From the NCBI GenBank assembly GCA_031761405.1, contig JASEVX010000008.1:40307675-40371674 (forward strand): a DNA stretch of 64,000 nucleotides, given 5' to 3'. A model generated the notes under the pieces. That model had not been told where the DNA came from. It saw only the letters and a program-made list of their open reading frames with translations, and ran no database searches. This document shows positions 58,801 to 64,000 of this stretch, one piece after another (position 1 is the stretch's first letter; every line of letters starts with the position of its first letter). A program made the position numbers and the translations under genes. The DNA is from Serripes groenlandicus. Lineage: Eukaryota > Mollusca > Bivalvia > Cardiida > Cardiidae.

Positions 58801-61800
58801 AATTTTTCAACTCTGCAAAAAAAAACATGTTTAAAAAAAGGTCTATAGCACTCAACTTTGAAAACATCAAATTCAAATATTGACAATTCATATAAATAAA
58901 AAAAACACTTATTGAATGCACTTGAAAACAATGTGTCTGCATGTGGGAAAGGTTAAAAAGTATTTCTACTGTTACATGTGATTGCAATACTTTAACTTTT
59001 GTTTTTATTGTGATTGCCAAATTTTGTGTGTACTCCATCTTATCTAGGTCTTTTCTTATTTCAGATATGAGGATTGGATGTTTATTTGTGTTTGTATGTT
59101 TAATGGTCGGTCTCTATATCTCACCGTTGTTTATTGAATGTCCATGTGTTATACTAAGTGAGAATCTCCCAGAAAAACCCAAACTTGTAGCTCATAGAGG
59201 GGATGTGTCAGTAAGTATGCTCTATTTGTTACTGTGTTTATACGATCCGTACCCCAGAATAACCAACCGCAGGTTAATTATTACAAGTCTAGATAAAGTT
59301 CTCTACCTGGGCCCCCATGCTTAAGGATCCAAATGGATACTGTTTTTCAGGCGTTTTTTGAAACCTACTTTGACTAATTGGCAAACAGTGCAGAATCTGA
59401 TAAATATGTACGCATGGGCAGGTTGATCTTAATCTGCACTATTTGTGATGTCCTGTGGTTAGTTTTTGCACATATAGATTCCAATTTACAAACATACAGC
59501 ATATTTGGCAACAGTAGAATTAGTATTTTATAAGTTGATCCTCTTAATTACTATATTTTGTTGCCTTGGTTAAGAAATCAATCTATACAATGCAATAAAG
59601 AAGGTCTTAATGTTATTTTTGCCCCAAGGTCAATATTGCGCAATATTTTTATCGTCTGTCCGGGCAGGGCTATCTGTCTATCATTCTGACTTACTGGAAG
59701 GCGACTCCTGTTTTCCTTCAAACCCTCTTGTAACTGTTCTAATGTTCAACTCGGTGTCAAAATCATACTTATGATTCTCCAAGTACATGTAGTACATTTC
59801 ATCCTCAGCCTGATGTCTAGCTAAGAAGAGTATCTCACATCCCCACATTTTTATGTGACCCTCACACCCTATGTTGTAGGTACTTAAGAATAGAATTGTC
59901 TCAATGAGACGATTCTTTTGAGTACCCACAACATTGGGCTTAGTAGATATTGTTGGGAAAAGACCAGTTTACTCCTCATTATCTAGTCTTCTGTCATCAG
60001 CTGTTTTAAACAGACAGCTCTTTTTATATCATACAAGAGACTAGAGTGGTCTGTAACATGTATTATTTTACACATGTTTTTTGTTGACTGCCTTGGCAGG
60101 CTGATACATAGGGATCACTCCTTTGACTGTCTGTCTGTCCGTTATACTTTCATTTATTGACCTTTTGACAAGCGATATTTGTGTTTCTTCAAACACTTTT
60201 GTTTTTATTTTCAGATGGCCCCAGAAAATACTGTGATTTCTTTTAAAAAGGCTGCAGCTTATAAGCAAGTGGCTGGCTTCGAATTGGATGTGATGATAAG
60301 GTAATGTTTTCTCTCTTCTAAGTTTTCTTATTTCTTTTCATTTTACCCTTTCACACACACAACAAACCTGCAACAGATGACTTTGAAAACATTCAGTAAA
60401 ACATATGGCAAATCTTTATTAATGAAAGTATAATAATTGAAAAAAATTGTGGCAAAAGGAGAAATTGCTCATTCAGAGCAATTTCTTCTTTTGCCACAGT
60501 GTCTTTAAAAGTCAACTACTGCAGAGGCATCAGAAAGACTCTGTATGTGGGAAAGGGTTAAAAAATGTGTTTGATTTAAGCTCTTGGAACTGTTTGTATA
60601 ATTGTGAGCCAATAGTTGAAATCCTGTAAACAACTTTTTGTCAAAATATGTATATTATTTACCCTTTCCTTCATGGACATGCTTCTAACGTAATTTATCA
60701 TTTAGACTAGGTCAAAATGTTTTCAAAAGTCATTGTTGCAGAGGCATTAGAAAGCGTCTGTTAGTGGGAACAAGTAAATATAGCCATAAGATGAATATGA
60801 GTGGCAGAGCTCTTGATAAGGGACATTTTCTTGTTCTAAAATTCTTATTTGACACTCAAACTCTATGTTGTGGGTACTGAAAAGAATCGTCAGAGTGAGA
60901 CAATCTTAGAACCCAAAACATAGGCTTCAGCTGAGTATTAAGATAAATATTGTGTGTGTGGGGGGGGGGGGGGGAAGACCCCTTTCCTCCCCTTATTTAG
61001 TCCTCTGGAGTCGTTATGTCATGGCTTCTTTATAACTGTTGTTGTAGTGCTGGGGGTCAAGATGGGTCCAATGGAACGTTGTTCGTGATGCATGATTCTT
61101 CATTAGAGAGAACCACAAATATAGCAGATGTTTATCCACATCTAGTAGACGTCCATCCCTCATATCTTAACATATCTCAGCTTAGGAATCTCAGTGCAGG
61201 AACGTGGTTTTTAAAGGTAAGTTAAACCTTTACCTGTTTTCATAAGACTGCTGTAGAAAAATCAACATTCCTCTTTATCAGTAAAATGGTTAATAGCCTC
61301 ATTGTAATTAGGTTTTATATTATGAGCCAGTAAATTAGAAAAGGTACAAGCTTTCATTTCTGAACCAGCTCAGTCTTATTATAATCTTCACAATTTGAAA
61401 ATCTTCTAACAAGCGTATTTAATTAATATGTGAACAGTGTAGATCTTGATCAGCCAACTTGTACCTCATAAAACCTTTTATTGTCCCCCGCTTTAGCGAA
61501 AGCGTGGGGACTATTAGTTCTCATTCGTCAGTCAGTCCGTCAGTCCGTCCGTCAGTCACGCTGTCACAAAAACTTTAACCTTGGTCATAACTTCTGAACC
61601 GTAATAGGTACTGCTTTCATATTTCACATGTGTATTCCTTGTGACAACCCCTTTCCATCAATACCAATTTTTGTGACCTTGACCCTGGCGGGGGACCATA
61701 ATTCTCTGAATTTGCTTGTTTAAGACAAACATGCCTTTAGATATTGTACAGGCCTCTGCTCTCACCTTTTCCCACATGAAGACGCATTTGCAGCATATGA

Positions 61801-63483
61801 CTGTTGAAAACATTGTGGCAAAAAGTGATATGGCTGATTATCAGCAACTTTGTCTTTTGCCACAATGTTTTCAACTCTATTCAATAGTTAATTATAAGAA
61901 TAACATTTATGAAGAATTTTAATTTCTTTGCCAATATATTTCCAATGTCGTTTGCTGCAGATTTGTTGTTTTTGGGAAAGGGTAAACATACAGATTTCCT
62001 TTTCAGGATGATCCCTTTGGAACTGTGTCCAGTATCTCATCAAAAGAAAAAGATTTATTCACAAAGGAAAGAATTCCACTGTTTAGTGAAGTTTTAGAAA
62101 TAGCTAAAAATAATAGTAAATTTATTATATTCGATATATTCCACCCACCTCTGGACCACAAACATTACAATGATACACTCACACACGTCATCGAAACTAT
62201 ACGAGAATCAGGAATTGATCCTGCTCTGGTAAGTGATAGATTAGTAGTCTTACACTTTCCAACCTGCAGACATATTTTAATGCATCATCAGCAGACGGCT
62301 TTTGAAAACAATTTGACAAAAGAAGAAATTGCTCAACACAAGCAATTTCTCCGTTTGCTTGTTTTCAACTTTCAGTCATAGATTACCCGTTCAATTATAG
62401 AGATTTTGTATTTTTTGACAAAATATGTTCAAAGTCGTCTGCTGCAGATTTCTTGTATGAGGGAAAGGGTTAAACCTTTCCCACATACAACACAACTGCA
62501 GCAGACGACTTTGAAAGCATATAAATGACTAGTATAATCGTCAAATAGTCGAAACATTGTGGCAAAAGTTGACAGCTGCAGAGGCATTAAAAAGATCTGT
62601 ATGCGGAAATGGGTTAAACATATTAGTCCCCTACAGGACAAAGACTGGATTTGGGACTTAAGGTTTGCTTCATTCCATCAATCAGTTAATCTGTTCACAT
62701 AATTTTTCAAGTCCATTTCTTTGTTCTGGTTTGTTGGATTTAAACTATATTTTTCTGTGTGATTACCATGTCATTATTGTCGATGTCACATTGGTGGTTA
62801 AACTTTTTTCTCTTCTCAGATAATACACATTTCTTTTCCGACAGTGTCTGAGACAATTTGTGCAAATGGCATATCAAGTTTCGTACACAACAATAAATTT
62901 GGTTTACATCAATGTAAATATCATAAACAGACATTAAGATTTTACAGAGTTTCGACTTATTTTGGAATATTTTCATGACATTTTTGCAATAACTGCTTTA
63001 ACTAGTTAACCCTTTTCCCACATACAACAAATCTGCAGCTTACGTCATTGATAACATCTTGGCAAAGTTATGAAGGATGTCTTTAAATGAGAGTATAATA
63101 AAGAAATAGATTTGAATACATTGATCAATGCGAAAGGAGAAATTATAAAATGTTTCAAAAGTCCTATGCTGCAGAGGTGTCAAAATGCGTCTGAATAACA
63201 GAAAGAGGTAATAAATACTTCAAAACCCAAATCTGTCAGTGTGTCGTTTTACCTAGGTAAGTTCATATTTATGAAGTTGCCTTATTTCGGCCAACTCTTT
63301 TGTCTACTTTGAACTCTTGTTCTTTCAATTTCAGATATTTTGGCTTGGCAATAATGACCAATCAAGCAAAGCTGAAAGTTATTCCATGATTTATGGAGGG
63401 ACACAAGATCCAAGTTTTTTGAGAGATAAGAATTATACTGGAATCAATTTCATAAATGGGGCAGCTTCAATAGATCTTCTTCG
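52706..63483 (+). CDS. GDPD5: GDPD5/GDPD2-type membrane glycerophosphodiester phosphodiesterase (5' part, ten exons)
   Basis: Exons 52706-52822, 53832-53935, 55545-55638, 56585-56743, 58589-58682, 59065-59210, 60215-60300, 61048-61216, 62007-62228 and 63335-63483 join in phase to 446 codons and continue past the right edge. The N-terminal cytosolic tail has GCRW with Cys25 at the same position as in human GDE2 (GDPD5). Exons 2-6 each carry one hydrophobic segment, then the extracellular GDPD barrel begins: AHRGD (H233), PENT (E242), FELDV (E261, D263) and VMHD (H282), the conserved metal and acid-base residues. In vertebrates GDE2/GDE3/GDE6 are six-pass enzymes; GDE2 cuts GPI anchors at the cell surface and drives differentiation. 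Family is certain; the exact paralogue (GDPD5 versus GDPD2 or GDPD4) cannot be fixed without the C-terminal half. Confidence 0.92.
53051..53264. mobile_element. Palindromic TTAA-type element inside the GDPD tandem duplication, copy 1
   Basis: TTATCCCTTTCCCACATACA to GAGAGAAAGGGTTA. Copy 2 of the duplication has only its right half (53582-53746). Confidence 0.7.
53328..53405 (+). pseudogene. Tandem partial duplicate of GDPD exon 1
   Basis: The 3' two-thirds of exon 1 and its donor recur here, with Asn replaced by Asp (SKDGSNK). The frame is open from a local ATG at 53328 that comes from copied intron sequence, giving MTCLCMTGVLGCRW. It could act as an alternative first exon if a promoter lies in the duplicate. 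Used as an internal exon with the nearest acceptor, it would meet a stop, so it is more probably inert. Confidence 0.6.
53832..53935 (+). CDS. GDPD5: GDPD exon 2, first membrane segment
   Basis: KDVMWFTFLLLTSLFVIFWF opens a strongly hydrophobic helix, residues 40-66. Acceptor CTTTCAG, donor GTAAGT, ends with two bases of Glu74. Confidence 0.92.
53972..54268 (-). mobile_element. SINE in GDPD intron 2, reverse orientation
   Basis: The reverse complement shows the tRNA-like head (54190-54268, near CTACCAACCCCTGGGTTC), CATTCATCTTTCACCAATGG body and GTGATATGACTGAAAATTG core. Confidence 0.6.
54462..54676. mobile_element. Palindromic TTAA-type element (near-perfect copy)
   Basis: TTAACCCTTTCCCTCATATA to TATGAGGGAAAGGGTTAA in GDPD intron 2; a decayed copy abuts it at 54273-54451. 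Confidence 0.8.
55545..55638 (+). CDS. GDPD5: GDPD exon 3, second membrane segment
   Basis: Residues 74-105: MYGQVKRWVSWYTILLAVIC, then VLFSYLMILM. Acceptor TATTCCAG, donor GTAAGG, phase 0 out. Confidence 0.92.
55676..56100 (-). mobile_element. SINE in GDPD intron 3 with repeated head
   Basis: The reverse complement has the same core and body as the copy at 53972. The head-side segment (55876-55970) is repeated at 55989-56098, about 90% alike, containing CCCATGTACAGTCCCTGTTA. Confidence 0.5.
56335..56528. mobile_element. Palindromic TTAA-type element, shortened
   Basis: TTAATCCTTTCCCACATACA to GTATGTGGGAAAAGTTGA. Ends 57 bp before GDPD exon 4. Confidence 0.65.
56585..56743 (+). CDS. GDPD5: GDPD exon 4, third membrane segment
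   Basis: Residues 106-158: LSLCHIIQGHQLFIHPVHIV, a hydrophobic helix, then EDLWIEEFDVVYLSFQ, matching the LWEDEW...SLQ stretch of GDE2. Phase 0 at both ends; acceptor ACATTTCAG, donor GTGAGT. Confidence 0.9.
56766..56985. mobile_element. Palindromic TTAA-type element
   Basis: TTCCCCACTTGCAGACACAT to GTATGTGGGAATGGGTT. Starts 22 bp after GDPD exon 4. Confidence 0.65.
57730..58437 (+). mobile_element. 5'-truncated LINE fragment in GDPD intron 4
   Basis: The frame from 57791 reads ISHIDYCYTIWG-like residues, then KFQKRAAQTILDKTYDTPSE and LVYKSLKKEFPE, the end of a CR1/L2-like reverse transcriptase ('YCxxIWG', 'QKRAARxIL'). Further broken frames continue to an ending with AATAAAGT and a (TTA)n tail near 58437. 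Several stops make it inactive. Confidence 0.75.
58589..58682 (+). CDS. GDPD5: GDPD exon 5, fourth membrane segment
   Basis: Residues 159-189: FGPFLQIGAVCLMTLLSWTI, as in PFLHVGAVAAVTMLSW of GDE2. Acceptor TTTTGTAG, donor GTAAGT, one base carried over. Confidence 0.92.
58704..58956. mobile_element. Palindromic TTAA-type element, decayed
   Basis: Right end GCATGTGGGAAAGGTTAA is clear; the left end is weak (TTTTCCTGATAAAGTTG). Confidence 0.45.
59065..59210 (+). CDS. GDPD5: GDPD exon 6, fifth membrane segment and start of catalytic domain
   Basis: Residues 190-238: hydrophobic RIGCLFVFVCLMVGLYISPL, then an ectodomain start with KPKLVAHRGDVS, where H233 and R234 are the GDPD HR pair. Donor GTAAGT, phase 0. 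Confidence 0.94.
59810..59945. repeat. Short inverted-repeat element around a TGAGACGATTC centre
   Basis: CCCTATGTTGTAGGTACTTA pairs with GAGTACCCACAACATTGGGC around TCTCAATGAGA. Related copies stand at 52410-52555 and 60820-61010. Confidence 0.55.
60215..60300 (+). CDS. GDPD5: GDPD exon 7, catalytic domain
   Basis: MAPENTVISFKKAA carries the metal-binding Glu (E242). GFELDVMI carries E261 and D263. Ends with AG of a Ser codon before GTAATG. Confidence 0.94.
60342..60561. mobile_element. Palindromic TTAA-type element
   Basis: TTTACCCTTTCACACACACA to TATGTGGGAAAGGGTTAA; centre GAAATTGCTCATTCAGAGCA. GDPD intron 7. Confidence 0.75.
61048..61216 (+). CDS. GDPD5: GDPD exon 8, catalytic domain
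   Basis: Residues 267-323: DGSNGTLFVMHDSSLERTTN holds the catalytic His (H282), and the exon ends NLSAGTWFLK. Acceptor GTTGTAG, donor GTAAGT. Confidence 0.94.
61480..61719 (+). mobile_element. Short Helitron-like element with GTCCCCCGC ends
   Basis: 5' GTCCCCCGCTTTAGCGAAAG forms a stem with CGTGGGGAC. GCGGGGGAC recurs 30 bp before the CTTG end. Only one internal unit; lies in GDPD intron 8. Confidence 0.5.
61762..61985. mobile_element. Palindromic TTAA-type element
   Basis: CACCTTTTCCCACATGAAGA to TTTTGGGAAAGGGTAAA. Ends 21 bp before GDPD exon 9. Confidence 0.65.
62007..62228 (+). CDS. GDPD5: GDPD exon 9, catalytic barrel
   Basis: Residues 324-397: DDPFGTVSSISSKEKD, IPLFSEVLEIAKNNSKFIIF, then a helix to IDPAL. 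It matches the GDE2 stretch TDPFWTASSLS...LAELLELAKG. Phase 0 at both ends. Confidence 0.93.
62250..62473. mobile_element. Palindromic TTAA-type element, abutting another
   Basis: TTACACTTTCCAACCTGCAG to ATGAGGGAAAGGGTTAA. Its right TTAA is also the left TTAA of the next copy. Confidence 0.7.
62470..62617. mobile_element. Palindromic TTAA-type element, internally deleted
   Basis: TTAAACCTTTCCCACATACA to TGCGGAAATGGGTTAA. Confidence 0.65.
63006..63212. mobile_element. Palindromic TTAA-type element, decayed right end
   Basis: TTAACCCTTTTCCCACATAC, arms ATCTGCAGC and TGCTGCAGAGG; right end altered to AGAAAGAGGTAA. Confidence 0.6.
63335..63483 (+). CDS. GDPD5: GDPD exon 10 (last in window)
   Basis: Residues 398-446: IFWLGNNDQSSK through FINGAASIDLL. 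Ends with two bases before GTAAAG; the next exon lies outside the window. Confidence 0.88.
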
Positions 63484-63635
63484 GTAAAGTTTTTTAACCA
63501 TTTACCACATGCCCAAAATCAGCAGCAGACAATATTGACAACATTCAGGCAAAATTATGAAAAATCTGTATAAATGAAAGTATAATTATTGAATATAGTT
63601 GATAATATTATGGCAAAAGTAGATGAGCAAATTTT

Positions 63636-64000
63636 AGCTCCACTGTCTGAAAGCCAGTCGAGCTTATGTCGTGGCGAATTCTCCGGCATGCGCCCATGCA
63701 TGTGTGCATCAACTTTTTGCTTCAAATGAATTCTCGCTCTAACCGCTTGGACAATTGGATGAAACTTCATAGAAAGCATCCTCTCAATTTCCTCTCCTAA
63801 CTTACGTCAACTTTTTGGATCCATGCAAAATTCTGGTTTTCATGGTAACAGAAAGAAAACAAATTAAAATTCCTCCCCTTCAAACTATTTGGCCGATTTT
63901 CAAATAATTTTGTAGAAATGTTCCTTGGGCAACCCTCTATCAGATTCCTTCAAGCCATATTGATTGGTCGAAAAACATGGCCGCCAGGGGGCGGTGCTAT
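63636..64000 (+). mobile_element. Helitron-like element cut by the window edge, GCTCCACT family
   Basis: Starts AGCTCCACTGTCTGAAAGCC and contains the GTAGAAATGTTCCTTGGG phrase seen in the 44869 element. It runs past the right edge, within the intron after GDPD exon 10. Confidence 0.45.

Overview
This is an animal nuclear genome window, most likely from a bivalve mollusc. The genes are interrupted by many introns with consensus GT/AG borders. The protein sequences are metazoan. The repeat content fits bivalves: tRNA-derived SINEs with a conserved 3' core, Helitron-like elements carrying internal minisatellites, and CR1/L2-like LINE tails. The species cannot be named from the sequence. Most long open frames in the window are read-through of tandem repeats and are not genes; the genes had to be assembled exon by exon using splice signals and reading phase.

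Layout. (1) 269-345, minus strand: first coding exon of a MED4-like Mediator subunit, which runs off the left edge. (2) 346-503: a short shared promoter with three CCAAT boxes. (3) 504-10341, plus strand: a complete six-exon EIF4E2 (4EHP) gene, 221 aa. (4) 13337-30859, minus strand: a 15-exon gene, 881 aa, whose phases all agree. It joins an IRE1-like kinase plus KEN domain, a linker, a von Willebrand A domain and two MIB/HERC2-type modules. I know of no family with this order, and it is the main candidate for something undescribed. Its KEN module has lost the catalytic residues. The kinase-KEN part is one intronless 1.2 kb exon, whereas the rest is split into small exons. (5) 30865-52705: about 22 kb with no gene I can support, filled with repeats, including nested Helitron-like elements. 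(6) 52706-63483, plus strand: the first ten exons of a GDPD5/GDPD2-type membrane glycerophosphodiester phosphodiesterase. It runs off the right edge, and its first exon is partly duplicated in tandem.

Repeats. More than 40 full or partial copies of a TTAA-flanked palindromic element of about 220 bp (ends TTAACCCTTTCCC and its complement, piggyBac-like) occur roughly every 1.5 kb. At least eight different Helitron-like families share one design: a 5' end paired with a subterminal inverted repeat, an internal tandem array, a 3' hairpin, and a CTTG or CTAG end. A 5.6 kb nest at 44869-50435 holds two unrelated elements inserted at exactly the same position of successive host repeat units.

MED4 and EIF4E2 are divergent housekeeping genes of transcription and mRNA translation control. 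EIF4E2 and the kinase fusion converge. The kinase fusion and the GDPD gene are divergent across the repeat-rich gap. Nothing in the sequence suggests that the four genes act in one pathway.
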